Of a DNA stretch of 64,000 nucleotides, positions 33,574 through 42,328 are shown piece after piece (within the stretch, counting starts at the first letter, position 1; every line of letters begins with the position of its first letter). This DNA is from Pseudomonas putida. Its GTDB lineage: Bacteria > Pseudomonadota > Gammaproteobacteria > Pseudomonadales > Pseudomonadaceae. The stretch lies in the NCBI RefSeq assembly GCF_003228315.1, contig NZ_CP029693.1:3771501-3835500 (forward strand). The letters run 5' to 3'. Both the position numbers and the translations under genes were made by a program. The notes under the pieces were generated by a model. That model had not been told where the DNA came from. It searched no databases and worked only from the letters and a program-made list of their open reading frames with translations.

Positions 33574-34539
33574 ATGAGCTTTATCACCGAAATCAAAACC
33601 TTCGCCGCCCTGGGCAGCGGTGTCATCGGCAGCGGCTGGGTCGCGCGTGCCCTCGCCCACGGCCTCGACGTGGTGGTCTGGGACCCGGCGCCCGGCGCTG
33701 AAGCGGCGCTGCGCAAGCGCGTCGCCAATGCCTGGGGTGCACTGGAGAAAAAAGGCCTGGCGCCGGGCGCATCGCAGGATCGCCTGCGTTTCGTCGCCAC
33801 CATCGAAGAATGCGTGCGCGATGCCGATTTCATTCAGGAAAGCGCCCCCGAGCGTCTTGAACTGAAGCTGGACCTGCACAGCAAAATCAGCGCCGCGGCC
33901 AAGCCCAACGCCCTGATCGGCTCCAGCACCTCCGGCCTGCTGCCGAGCGAGTTCTACGAGAGCGCCACCCACCCGGAACGCTGCGTGGTTGGCCACCCGT
34001 TCAACCCGGTTTACCTGTTGCCGCTGGTGGAAGTGGTCGGTGGCAAGAACACCGCGCCCGAAGCCGTGCAAGCAGCCATGAAGGTCTATGAATCCCTCGG
34101 CATGCGCCCGCTGCATGTGCGCAAGGAAGTGCCGGGGTTCATCGCCGACCGCCTGCTCGAAGCGCTGTGGCGCGAGGCCCTGCACCTGGTCAACGACGGT
34201 GTGGCGACCACCGGCGAAATCGACGACGCCATCCGTTTCGGCGCGGGTCTGCGCTGGTCTTTCATGGGCACCTTCCTGACCTACACCCTGGCCGGTGGCG
34301 ATGCCGGCATGCGTCACTTCATGGCCCAGTTCGGCCCGGCCCTGCAGTTGCCGTGGACTTACCTGCCGGCGCCTGAGCTGACCGACAAACTGATCGACGA
34401 TGTGGTGGATGGCACCAGCGATCAGTTGGGCAAACACAGCATCTCGGCGCTGGAGCGCTATCGTGATGACTGCCTGATGGCGGTGCTGGACGCGGTGAAG
34501 GCCACCAAAGAGAAGCATGGGATGGCGTTCAGCGAGTAA
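33574..34539 (+). CDS. cdhA: L-carnitine dehydrogenase
   Basis: A 321-residue NAD+-dependent enzyme oxidising L-carnitine to 3-dehydrocarnitine. It belongs to the 3-hydroxyacyl-CoA dehydrogenase family: N-terminal Rossmann motif '[26 protein letters not shown]', then '[11 protein letters not shown]', '[20 protein letters not shown]' (catalytic His), and '[25 protein letters not shown]'. Unlike some rhizobial enzymes it is not fused to the thioesterase domain; that function is the next gene. Confidence 0.94.
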   Translation: MSFITEIKTFAALGSGVIGSGWVARALAHGLDVVVWDPAPGAEAALRKRVANAWGALEKKGLAPGASQDRLRFVATIEECVRDADFIQESAPERLELKLDLHSKISAAAKPNALIGSSTSGLLPSEFYESATHPERCVVGHPFNPVYLLPLVEVVGGKNTAPEAVQAAMKVYESLGMRPLHVRKEVPGFIADRLLEALWREALHLVNDGVATTGEIDDAIRFGAGLRWSFMGTFLTYTLAGGDAGMRHFMAQFGPALQLPWTYLPAPELTDKLIDDVVDGTSDQLGKHSISALERYRDDCLMAVLDAVKATKEKHGMAFSE

Positions 34540-34571
34540 GACCCAGGCTTTGAGGCCAGCAGTACCGGCCT

Positions 34572-34599
34572 CATCGCGAGCAAGGCTTGCCCGCGATAG
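34572..34599. repeat. Single REP, type 2
   Basis: A lone copy in the cdhA-cdhB gap. Its left flank (CATCGC) resembles the end of an inverted copy, as if a doublet had collapsed. Confidence 0.75.
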
Positions 34600-34636
34600 C
34601 GCCAGACCAGTCACCACATTTTTTGGAACCTGAAAC

Positions 34637-35113
34637 ATGCCCGCACTGACCACCTACCAAACCCGCATCATCCCCGACTGGGTCGATTACAACGGCCACC
34701 TGCGCGACGCCTTCTACCTGCTCATCTTCAGCTACGCCACCGACGCCCTGATGGATCGCCTCGGCATGGACAGCAACAACCGCGAAGCCAGCGGCAACTC
34801 GCTGTTCACCCTGGAACTGCACCTGAACTACCTGCACGAAGTGAAGCTCGACGCCGACGTCGAAGTGCGCACCCAGATCATCGGCCATGACAGCAAGCGC
34901 CTGCACCTCTACCACAGCCTGCATCTGGTAGGTGACGACAAGGAACTGGCGGGCAACGAGCAGATGCTGCTGCACGTCGATCTCGCCGGTCCACAGGCCA
35001 CGCCGTTCAGCGAATTGACCCTGGGCAAGCTGCAAGGCATCGTCGCCGAACAGACTGACCTGCCTGCTCCAAAGTACATTGGCCGAGTGATCGCATTACC
35101 CCCAAAAAAATAA
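34637..35113 (+). CDS. cdhB: Betainyl-CoA thioesterase
   Basis: A 158-residue hotdog-fold thioesterase: 'TRIIPDWVDYNGHLRDAFYLLIFSYATDALMDRLGM' carries the family Asp/Asn-Gly-His motif. It hydrolyses betainyl-CoA to glycine betaine and CoA, joining carnitine catabolism to the betaine route. It lies between cdhA and the hydroxylase gene, with only 12 bp to the latter. Confidence 0.9.
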   Translation: MPALTTYQTRIIPDWVDYNGHLRDAFYLLIFSYATDALMDRLGMDSNNREASGNSLFTLELHLNYLHEVKLDADVEVRTQIIGHDSKRLHLYHSLHLVGDDKELAGNEQMLLHVDLAGPQATPFSELTLGKLQGIVAEQTDLPAPKYIGRVIALPPKK

Positions 35114-35125
35114 CAAGGAGAGCCC

Positions 35126-36289
35126 ATGAACACCGCCGCCGCTTTTGCCGACTTCCGTACTTATCCGTTGATCAGCGCGCTGACAGGCGTGCAGGCGATG
35201 GCGGATCGTGTGCTGGTGAAGTGGGCCGATGACCGAGTCAGCCCCTTCCACCATCAGTGGCTGCGGGACAACTGCCCGTGCCCGCAGTGCGTCTACACCG
35301 TGACCCGTGAGCAGGTGCTGGAAATCGTCGACGTTCCGGACAACCTGATGCCCAGCGAATGCAGCGTCGACAGTGAAGGCTGCCTGAACGTGCAGTGGCA
35401 GGATGGCCACCAAAGCCGCTTCGACCCGGGCTGGCTACGCGCCCACGCCTACGACGACGAATCCCGCGCCGAGCGTCTGGCCGGCAAGCCTAAAGCGAAG
35501 CTTTGGCACAGCGACCTGACGCTGCCGGTGTTCGAATACCAGGCGCTGATGAACGACAACGACGCCCTTCTGCAATGGCTGCTGGCGGTCCGCGATACCG
35601 GCCTGACCCAAGTGCGTGGCGTGCCCACCGAACCCGGCTCGCTCAAGCTGATCGCCCAGCGCATTTCGTTCATCCGCGAGAGCAATTTCGGCGTGCTGTT
35701 CAACGTGCAGTCCAAGGCCGATGCCGACAGCAACGCCTACACCGCTTTCAACCTGCCGCTGCACTCAGACCTGCCGACCCGGGAGCTGCAACCGGGGCTG
35801 CAATTCCTGCATTGCCTGGTCAACGACGCCGAGGGTGGCGAGAGTATTTTTGTCGACGGTTTTGCCATCGCCGACGCCCTGCGCCGGGAGGATCCCGAGT
35901 CGTTCAAAAGCCTGTGCGAGATCCCGGTGGAGTTTCGCAACAAGGACCGCCACAGCGACTATCGCTGCCTGGCGCCGATCATCGCCTTGAACACCTTGGG
36001 GCAGGTCTCGGAAATCCGCATGGCCAACTTCCTGCGCGGCCCTTTCGATGCGTCAGTGGACGATATGCCCAAGCTCTATCGCGCCTATCGCCGCTTCATC
36101 GCCATGACCCGCGAGGCGCGTTTTCGCGTGATGCAACGACTCAATCCGGGCGAACTCTGGTGCTTCGACAACCGCCGCACCCTGCATGCCCGCAATGCCT
36201 TCGACCCGGCCACCGGGGCGCGGCATTTCCAGGGCTGCTATATCGACCGGGATGAGCTGTTGTCGCGCATTCTGGTATTGCAAAGGTAA
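35126..36289 (+). CDS. gbbH: Gamma-butyrobetaine hydroxylase
   Basis: A 387-residue Fe(II)/2-oxoglutarate dioxygenase that hydroxylates gamma-butyrobetaine to L-carnitine. The N-terminal zinc-binding domain (about residues 38-100) shows 'HHQWLRDNCPCPQCV'. The dioxygenase iron ligands are the HSD motif ('LPLHSDLPTRELQPG') and the distal His in 'LHARNAFDPATGARHFQG'. It is most likely the last gene of the cdh operon, so this strain can enter the pathway from gamma-butyrobetaine. A TauD/TfdA relative with a different substrate is possible but less likely. Confidence 0.9.
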   Translation: MNTAAAFADFRTYPLISALTGVQAMADRVLVKWADDRVSPFHHQWLRDNCPCPQCVYTVTREQVLEIVDVPDNLMPSECSVDSEGCLNVQWQDGHQSRFDPGWLRAHAYDDESRAERLAGKPKAKLWHSDLTLPVFEYQALMNDNDALLQWLLAVRDTGLTQVRGVPTEPGSLKLIAQRISFIRESNFGVLFNVQSKADADSNAYTAFNLPLHSDLPTRELQPGLQFLHCLVNDAEGGESIFVDGFAIADALRREDPESFKSLCEIPVEFRNKDRHSDYRCLAPIIALNTLGQVSEIRMANFLRGPFDASVDDMPKLYRAYRRFIAMTREARFRVMQRLNPGELWCFDNRRTLHARNAFDPATGARHFQGCYIDRDELLSRILVLQR

Positions 36290-36303
36290 ACCGCGTCATC
36301 GTT

Positions 36304-36396
36304 CATCGCGGGCAAGCCTTGCTCCTACAGGTGTTGTGTTGTTCACATAATTTCGATCGACACCAACCCTGTAGGAGCAAGGCTTGCCCGCGATGG
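36304..36396. repeat. REP pair, type 2
   Basis: Inverted doublet immediately downstream of gbbH, in the 394-bp gap that also holds the candidate sRNA. Confidence 0.88.
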
Positions 36397-36435
36397 CGTC
36401 TGCACAGACAACATAACCATCCAGGATTCACAGAC

Positions 36436-36472
36436 AAAAAAAGCCCCGATCAAGCCGTGACAGGATCGAGGC
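36436..36472 (-). terminator. Rho-independent terminator on the minus strand
   Basis: Read on the minus strand: GCCTCGATC, a 12-base loop, GATCGGGGC, then seven Ts. The stem is 9 bp with one mismatch. No annotated minus-strand gene ends here, so it suggests an independent transcript from the right. Confidence 0.7.
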
Positions 36473-36575
36473 AGAGGGTACTGTTGAGGAGCTGCAACGC
36501 TAGGGTGACCAAACCTTCGTGAAGCGAGCTGAGTCCAGTTTGCCCACTCCCCAAACCGCAAAGATGCTCGAAAAC
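36436..36575 (-). ncRNA. Candidate small RNA of about 140 nt
   Basis: The terminator above is preceded on the minus strand by a sigma-70-like promoter: -35 TTGTCG (36604-36609), a 16-bp spacer and -10 TATGAG (36582-36587), giving a predicted start near 36575. No convincing small ORF lies inside. I do not recognise it as a named Pseudomonas sRNA. Confidence 0.45.
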
Positions 36576-36683
36576 GACGTGCTCATAGTCAGTTATGACA
36601 TTGCGACAAATCGCCCTTGATGCCACCGCAGGCCACTACCAGAATCGAGCCACGACTCCGTTCCCAGAAGAAGGATTAGCGCC

Positions 36684-36950
36684 ATGATGCATGCCGATTT
36701 GATTGACCAGGAAGACCTGTTGGGCCATCTCATTGCATTGGGCTTTCAAGTGCCGAACGGCGCCACGGCCGAGCAGGCCTGCGAGTTTGCGGTACGCGGC
36801 CTGAACAACGAACGGGCCATCGTGCTGCGCACCATGGTCAAGCAGATGTACACCAGCAGCGCGACCATCCTGCCGGCGGTGCGCCAGGCGATCGACAAGC
36901 AACTGCTGCCTGCGTTGGCGGAGTACCAGCAGAGCCACACTCCCCGATAA
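36684..36950 (+). CDS. Small conserved hypothetical protein
   Basis: An 88-residue protein ('MMHADLIDQEDLLGHLIALGFQVPNGATAEQACEFAVRGLNNERAIVLRTMVKQMYTSSATILPAVRQAIDKQLLP'). It is helical, acidic at the start, and without membrane segments or metal motifs. An AAGGA site eight bases before the ATG supports it as real. It lies between the carnitine genes and gbdR; I cannot assign a function. Confidence 0.72.
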   Translation: MMHADLIDQEDLLGHLIALGFQVPNGATAEQACEFAVRGLNNERAIVLRTMVKQMYTSSATILPAVRQAIDKQLLPALAEYQQSHTPR

Positions 36951-36955
36951 AAAGC

Positions 36956-37021
36956 ATTCGCGAGCAGGCTCGCTCCCACAGGTTCAGTGAATAACCTGTG
37001 GGAGCGAGCCTGCTCGCGAAT
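36956..37021. repeat. REP pair, type 1
   Basis: Closely spaced inverted doublet between the small gene and the gbdR end. Confidence 0.87.
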
Positions 37022-37034
37022 GGGACGACTCGGT

Positions 37035-38138
37035 TTAGAGCCTTACACTGGCAAACGTCGACTCATTACGCGCCTGGCTCAGCGCCGACAACGGCCCCGA
37101 CAGCGGCGACAGCACCAGGGCCTGCGGCAGCGGCATCATCGCCACTTGCTGGGTGGTGTTGGAGCCCACACGCTCGTCACGCGGCGGAATGCCGAAGTAT
37201 TCGCGGTAGCACTTGGAGAAGTGCGGCGTGGACACGAAACCACACACCGACGCCACTTCGATGATCGACATCGGCGTTTGCTTGAGCAACTGCCGTGCGC
37301 GAATCAGGCGCAGCTTGAGGTAGTAGCGCGACGGCGAGCAGTGCAGGTACTTCTGGAACAGCCGCTCCAGCTGACGACGGGACACCGAGACGTACACCGC
37401 CAGTTCGTCGAGGTCGATCGGCTCTTCGAGGTTGGCCTCCATCAGCGCAACGATTTCCTGCAGTTTCGGCTGGTTGGTGCCGAGCATGTGCTTGAGCGGC
37501 ACGCGCTGGTGATCCTGTTCGTTGCGGATGCGCTCGTAGACGAACATTTCCGAGATCGCGGCGGACAGCTCGCGACCGTGATCGCGGCTGATCAGGTGCA
37601 GCATCATGTCCAGCGGAGCGGTGCCGCCCGAACTGGTGAAACGGTTACGGTCGAGGGTGAACAGACGGGTGCTCATGGCCACGCGCGGGAAGGCTTCCTG
37701 CATCGCCGCCAGACATTCCCAGTGCACGCTGCAATCGAAACCGTCCAGCAGGCCGGCGCAGGCCAGGGCCCAGCTGCCGGTGCAGACCGCGCCGAGGCGA
37801 CGGGACTGACGGGCCTGGCTTTGCAGCCATGACACGTGTTCGCGGGTAACAGTGCGCTGGATACCGATGCCGCCGCAGACGATCACGGTGTCCATGGGCG
37901 GAGCCTTGTGCATCGAGGCGTCGGGGGTGATTTGCAGGCCGTCACTGGCCCAGACCTGGCCGCCGTCGACTGTGAGGGTGGTCCAGCGATACAACTCGCG
38001 ACCGGACAACTGGTTGGCCATGCGCAGCGGTTCGACTGCGGAAGCCAGGGAAATCAGCGTGAAATTGTCCAGCAGCAGAAAGCCGATGGATTGAGGCGCA
38101 CGGTTCTGGGGTTGGGCCCCGGAGTTGAACGACGTCAT
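37035..38138 (-). CDS. gbdR: Glycine betaine-responsive activator
   Basis: A 367-residue GlxA-type AraC regulator. The N-terminal DJ-1-like domain begins 'SIGFLLLDNFTLISLASAVEPLRMANQLSGRELYRW'. The C-terminal HTH pair is 'VSVSRRQLERLFQKYLHCSPSRYYLKLRLIRARQLLKQTPMSIIEVASVCGFVSTPHFSKCYREYFG'. In P. aeruginosa GbdR senses glycine betaine and dimethylglycine and activates gbcAB, dgc, sox and cbc genes, all of which lie in this window. The tail after the HTH (about 40 residues) is probably disordered. Confidence 0.94.
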   Translation of the reverse strand: MTSFNSGAQPQNRAPQSIGFLLLDNFTLISLASAVEPLRMANQLSGRELYRWTTLTVDGGQVWASDGLQITPDASMHKAPPMDTVIVCGGIGIQRTVTREHVSWLQSQARQSRRLGAVCTGSWALACAGLLDGFDCSVHWECLAAMQEAFPRVAMSTRLFTLDRNRFTSSGGTAPLDMMLHLISRDHGRELSAAISEMFVYERIRNEQDHQRVPLKHMLGTNQPKLQEIVALMEANLEEPIDLDELAVYVSVSRRQLERLFQKYLHCSPSRYYLKLRLIRARQLLKQTPMSIIEVASVCGFVSTPHFSKCYREYFGIPPRDERVGSNTTQQVAMMPLPQALVLSPLSGPLSALSQARNESTFASVRL

Positions 38139-38651
38139 CGCGGTGTCTCCTCACACAAGCAGGTGATGGCCTCAGGCGGAGGCTCTTGTTATTGCCATCG
38201 TTCTCGCGTGGGAGACGGGCTTTGTAATGACAGAGCAATTGCCATGCCTAAATTTGAATGTGCGTTCAATAACTCCTAAAAACGACGTCGGAATGTGTCT
38301 ATATATGACGCGCAAGGTGTGGGGACTTAAATGGCCATCAGGGCTGGCAAGTGCCCGGTCCCACACGCTGTGAGCAATTCGGTAGCACTTGTGGGAACAG
38401 GGCTGCGGGCAACCCGGAAAGAGTGTCACCCAAGGCGCGGGGTGACGGGTGGTCGGGGCACCCGATGTGCCCGACCGGCGGTGGGGGAATTTATCTGTTA
38501 GCGACGCGCCAAAAGGTGGCGCGGTTTCGATTGGGTGTTCACTTTACGCGCAGTTTTGACTGGTCTGGCCCCTTCGCGAGCAGGCTCGCTCCTACAGTTG
38601 ATCGCATTCCCCTGTAGGAGCGAGCCTGCTCGCGATGGGGGCGCCTCGGTC
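38139..38651. other. Intergenic gap between gbdR and sdaB
   Basis: This 513-bp stretch holds the gbdR promoter region (right after 38138), a hairpin GTCGGGGCAC/GTGCCCGAC around 38453-38476 with no T-run, and a REP pair at 38572-38638 near the sdaB end. No gene with a ribosome site was seen, and no sigma-54 -24/-12 motif was recognised. Confidence 0.6.
38572..38638. repeat. REP pair, type 1
   Basis: Inverted doublet just downstream of the sdaB stop codon. Confidence 0.88.
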
Positions 38652-40028
38652 TCAGCACTCAACCGCACTGACAGCCAACCCACCCCGCGATGTCTCCTTA
38701 TATTTGTCATGCATATCGGCACCGGTGTCACGCATCGTGCGAATCACCCGGTCCAGCGAGATGAAGTGCTGACCGTCGCCACGTAACGCCATCTGCGCCG
38801 CGTTGATCGCTTTCACCGCGGCAATCGCGTTGCGTTCGATGCACGGCACCTGCACCAGGCCGCCCACCGGATCGCAGGTCAGGCCGAGGTTGTGTTCAAG
38901 GCCGATTTCCGCCGCGTTGCACAACTGCTCCGGGGTGGCGCCGAGGATTTGCGCCAGGCCTGCCGCTGCCATGGCGCAGGCCGACCCCACTTCGCCCTGG
39001 CAGCCCACTTCGGCACCTGAGATCGAAGCGTTTTTCTTGCACAGGATCCCGACGGATGCTGCACCGAGGAAGTAATCGACCACATTAGCGTCAGTCACGT
39101 CTTCGCTGAACTTCATAAAGTAGTGCAACACCGCCGGAATGATCCCCGCCGCGCCGTTGGTCGGTGCCGTGACCATGCGCCCGCCGGCGGCGTTTTCTTC
39201 GTTGACCGCCAGTGCATAAAGGTTGACCCATTCCATTGCGCTCAAGGTCGAACCGATGACATTGGGCTTGTTCAGCTCCTGCAGGCTGCGATGCAACTTG
39301 GCCGCACGCCGTCGCACGTTCAGACCGCCGGGCAGGATGCCTTCGTGCTTGAGGCCGTGATCGACGCAATCCTGCATGGCGCGCCAGAGTTTCATCAGGC
39401 CGCTGCGGATTTCTTCTTCGCCGCGCCAGACCTTCTCGTTGGCCATCATCAGTTCGGCCACGCTGAGGTTGTGCTGCTTGCACAGCTCCAGCAATTCAGC
39501 GGCGCTGGAAAAGTCGTAAGGCAATACGGTGCTATCCAGATCGACCACACCGCTGGAGGCCTGGGCCTCATCGACGACAAAACCGCCGCCGACCGAATAA
39601 TAAGTGTCGCGATGCAGCTCACCGTGATCGCCTTCGGCAACCAGGGTCATGGCATTGGGGTGGAATGGCAGGTTTTCGTCGATCAGGCGCATGTCCCGCG
39701 CCCAGATGAAAGGCACCGACAGGCGACCGTCGAGCAGCAGAGTGTCAGTTTCACGCAGGGTCGCGATACGGATGCCGATTTGCGACGGATCGATCGCGTC
39801 CGGCCACTCGCCCATCAGACCCATGATCACCGCGTTGTCGCTGCCGTGGCCGATACCGGTGGCGGACAGGGAGCCATAAAGCTGCACTTCGACGCGCTGC
39901 ACTTGCTCAAGCAGCCCGCGTGCGCGCAGGTCCTGCACAAACAGCGCCGCCGCGCGCATCGGCCCCACGGTGTGCGAACTGGAGGGGCCGATGCCGATTT
40001 TGAACAGGTCGAAAACACTGATAGCCAT
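38652..40028 (-). CDS. sdaB: L-serine ammonia-lyase (iron-sulfur)
   Basis: A 458-residue one-chain L-serine dehydratase deaminating serine to pyruvate. The N-terminal beta domain has '[24 protein letters not shown]'. The alpha domain carries the Fe-S cysteines in '[26 protein letters not shown]' and '[23 protein letters not shown]'. It is the exit point of the betaine route: glycine made into serine by GlyA1 becomes pyruvate here. It is divergent from cbcX. The symbol follows P. aeruginosa; paralogues are named sdaA elsewhere. Confidence 0.94.
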   Translation of the reverse strand: MAISVFDLFKIGIGPSSSHTVGPMRAAALFVQDLRARGLLEQVQRVEVQLYGSLSATGIGHGSDNAVIMGLMGEWPDAIDPSQIGIRIATLRETDTLLLDGRLSVPFIWARDMRLIDENLPFHPNAMTLVAEGDHGELHRDTYYSVGGGFVVDEAQASSGVVDLDSTVLPYDFSSAAELLELCKQHNLSVAELMMANEKVWRGEEEIRSGLMKLWRAMQDCVDHGLKHEGILPGGLNVRRRAAKLHRSLQELNKPNVIGSTLSAMEWVNLYALAVNEENAAGGRMVTAPTNGAAGIIPAVLHYFMKFSEDVTDANVVDYFLGAASVGILCKKNASISGAEVGCQGEVGSACAMAAAGLAQILGATPEQLCNAAEIGLEHNLGLTCDPVGGLVQVPCIERNAIAAVKAINAAQMALRGDGQHFISLDRVIRTMRDTGADMHDKYKETSRGGLAVSAVEC

Positions 40029-40468
40029 GACTGCCGAAACTCCTGGATGAGCCTGTGCCAGGCGCCAGGGCGCCCGGTGGCGGAGCTGCTACGCTCAAGC
40101 TGCAATCCGCCGGGATGGCCGCATCATCCGGCTTTTGTCGTGTCGTTCGACGTCTCTAACCGACGCACTCTTGTCCACGAACGCCGTGGGCGTTTTACGC
40201 CATGTTTTCGCGGTTTTTGGCCGGTGCGGAAGGGGAAAAGGGCCTGAAAAAATCTGTAAACGACGTCACCGACACTGGAAGCGACCATCCCTGTACTGGT
40301 TACGACGCACCCTGTAGGCGTCAGATTTTCACTGGTACATGATCTTATTCGACTCGATTGCAAAGGCGCTGCGGTAGAGCCGTCACAAGAACGCCACCCA
40401 ACCGCAACCTATAAGTGCGGTAGTCCAAGTCGGAACACTGCCAAAAAAAAACACCAAGGAGTCCATTC
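40029..40468. promoter_or_regulatory. Divergent sdaB/cbcX promoter region
   Basis: A 440-bp gap. A CCGACA-N6-GCGACC pair lies at 40269-40286, a possible GbdR half-site pair with a 12-bp period. The rest is inverted-repeat-rich near 40045-40085 but holds no gene with a ribosome site. Confidence 0.4.
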
Positions 40469-41416
40469 ATGAAAGGTTCCCCGTCGTTGTTGTTGGCCGC
40501 CATGCTTAGCCTGCCTGTTCTGGCCCAAGCCGCCGAACCGGCACAATGCAGTACCGTGAACTTCTCCGATGTCGGCTGGACCGACATCACCGCGACAACC
40601 GCCACCACCAGCGTCGTGCTCAACGCGCTGGGCTACAAGACCAAGACCACCATGATTTCCGTTCCCGTGACCTACAAGTCCCTGGCCGACGGCAAGAACA
40701 TGGACGTTTTCCTCGGCAACTGGATGCCGACCATGGAAAACGACATCAAGGCCTACCGCGACGCCGGCACCGTGGACACCGTGCGCACCAACCTCAAGGG
40801 CGCCAAGTACACCCTCGCCGTTCCTCAAGCGCTGTACGACAAGGGTCTGCATGACTTCGCCGACATCGCCAAATTCAAGAAAGAACTCGACGGCAAGATC
40901 TACGGGATCGAGCCGGGCAACGACGGCAACCGCCTGATCCAGACGATGATCGACAAGAACGCCTTCGGCCTGAAGGACGCCGGCTTCAAGGTCGTCGAGT
41001 CCAGCGAAGCGGGCATGTTGTCCCAGGTTGACCGCGCGCAGAAACGCGACACTGCCGTGGTCTTCCTCGGCTGGGCGCCGCATCCGATGAACAAGCGCTT
41101 CAAGATTCAATACCTCACCGGTGGCGACGATTTCTTTGGCCCGGATTTCGGCGCCGCCACCGTGGCGACCAACACCCGCAAGGGCTACGCCGAGGAATGC
41201 AGCAACGTGGGCCAGTTGTTGAAAAACCTGGAGTTCAACGTCGACATGGAAAGCGAACTCATGGGCAACATCCTGGACGACAAGATGAAGCCTGACGCGG
41301 CCGCCAAGGCCTGGCTGAAAAAGAATCCACAAGTGCTCGATACCTGGCTCGCTGGCGTGACCACCATTGACGGTAAACCTGGCCTGGAGGCCGTGAAAGC
41401 CAAGATTGCTCAGTAA
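40469..41416 (+). CDS. cbcX: Choline/betaine/carnitine substrate-binding protein
   Basis: A 315-residue periplasmic protein of the Cbc ABC transporter, related to CaiX. It has signal peptide 'MKGSPSLLLAAMLSLPVLAQA' and pocket regions 'NFSDVGWTDITATTATTSVVLNALGY', 'FLGNWMPTME' and 'VVFLGWAPHPMN' with tryptophans for a quaternary-amine cage. A strong AAGGAG site precedes it. It heads the cbcXWV operon. Confidence 0.94.
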   Translation: MKGSPSLLLAAMLSLPVLAQAAEPAQCSTVNFSDVGWTDITATTATTSVVLNALGYKTKTTMISVPVTYKSLADGKNMDVFLGNWMPTMENDIKAYRDAGTVDTVRTNLKGAKYTLAVPQALYDKGLHDFADIAKFKKELDGKIYGIEPGNDGNRLIQTMIDKNAFGLKDAGFKVVESSEAGMLSQVDRAQKRDTAVVFLGWAPHPMNKRFKIQYLTGGDDFFGPDFGAATVATNTRKGYAEECSNVGQLLKNLEFNVDMESELMGNILDDKMKPDAAAKAWLKKNPQVLDTWLAGVTTIDGKPGLEAVKAKIAQ

Positions 41417-41425
41417 TCGCTTATG

Positions 41426-41447
41426 CCGGACGGCTCCGGCCGTCCGG
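41426..41447 (+). promoter_or_regulatory. Hairpin after cbcX
   Basis: A perfect 8-bp stem CCGGACGG / CCGTCCGG with a 6-base loop begins 9 bp after the cbcX stop; the following Ts are interrupted. It sits at the same place as the hairpin after caiX and likely stabilises the cbcX message. Confidence 0.5.
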
Positions 41448-41482
41448 GCTGTTTATTTCCTTGCATGCGGACGTTCACTACC

Positions 41483-42328
41483 ATGCTGATTGATCAGAAA
41501 ATCCCTTTAGGCCAGCACATCGCGAGCTTTGTCGAATGGTTGACGCAACACGGCGCCAGCACCTTCGACGCCATTGCCGTGACACTGGAAACGATGATCC
41601 ACGGCGTGACGTTTGCGCTGACCTGGTTCAACCCGCTGGTCCTGATCGGCCTCATCGCCCTTCTGGCCCATTTCATCCAGCGTAAATGGGGCCTGACCGC
41701 CTTCGTGATCGCCTCCTTCCTGCTGATCCTCAACCTGGGGTACTGGCAGGAAACCATGGAAACCCTCGCCCAGGTGATGTTCGCGACCCTGGTCTGCGTG
41801 GTCATCGGCGTGCCGCTGGGCATCGTCGCCGCGCACAAGCCGATGTTCTACACTTTAATGCGTCCGGTACTCGATCTGATGCAGACCGTACCGACCTTCG
41901 TTTACCTCATTCCTACCCTGACCCTCTTCGGGCTGGGCGTGGTCCCGGGCCTGATCTCCACGGTGGTGTTCGCCATTGCCGCGCCGATCCGCCTGACCTA
42001 CCTGGGCATCCGCGATGTGCCCGCAGAACTGATGGACGCCGGTAAGGCCTTCGGCTGCTCGCGTCGCCAACTGCTCACAAGGATCGAATTGCCACACGCC
42101 ATGCCGAGCATCGCGGCCGGCATCACCCAGTGCATCATGCTGTCGCTGTCGATGGTGGTGATCGCGGCACTGGTGGGCGCTGACGGACTCGGCAAACCGG
42201 TGGTCAACGCACTGAACACTGCTGATATCGCCCTGGGCTTCGAAGCGGGCCTGGCGATCGTACTGCTGGCGATCATGCTCGACCGTATCTGCAAACAACC
42301 CGAAGCCAAAGTAGGGGGTGACGCATGA
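41483..42328 (+). CDS. cbcW: Choline/betaine/carnitine ABC transporter permease
   Basis: A 281-residue inner-membrane permease of the ProW/OpuAB type with about six membrane helices. The EAA loop that contacts the ATPase is 'LMDAGKAFGCSRRQLLTRIELPHAMPSIAAGITQCIMLSLSMVVIAALVGADGLG'. The start at 41483 (MLIDQKI) is preferred; the frame upstream runs through the intergenic hairpin. It overlaps cbcV by four bases. Confidence 0.93.
   Translation: MLIDQKIPLGQHIASFVEWLTQHGASTFDAIAVTLETMIHGVTFALTWFNPLVLIGLIALLAHFIQRKWGLTAFVIASFLLILNLGYWQETMETLAQVMFATLVCVVIGVPLGIVAAHKPMFYTLMRPVLDLMQTVPTFVYLIPTLTLFGLGVVPGLISTVVFAIAAPIRLTYLGIRDVPAELMDAGKAFGCSRRQLLTRIELPHAMPSIAAGITQCIMLSLSMVVIAALVGADGLGKPVVNALNTADIALGFEAGLAIVLLAIMLDRICKQPEAKVGGDA

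Noticed and set aside
38453..38476. Hairpin upstream of gbdR as a terminator
   Set aside because: The stem GTCGGGGCAC/GTGCCCGAC is not followed by a T-run on either strand.
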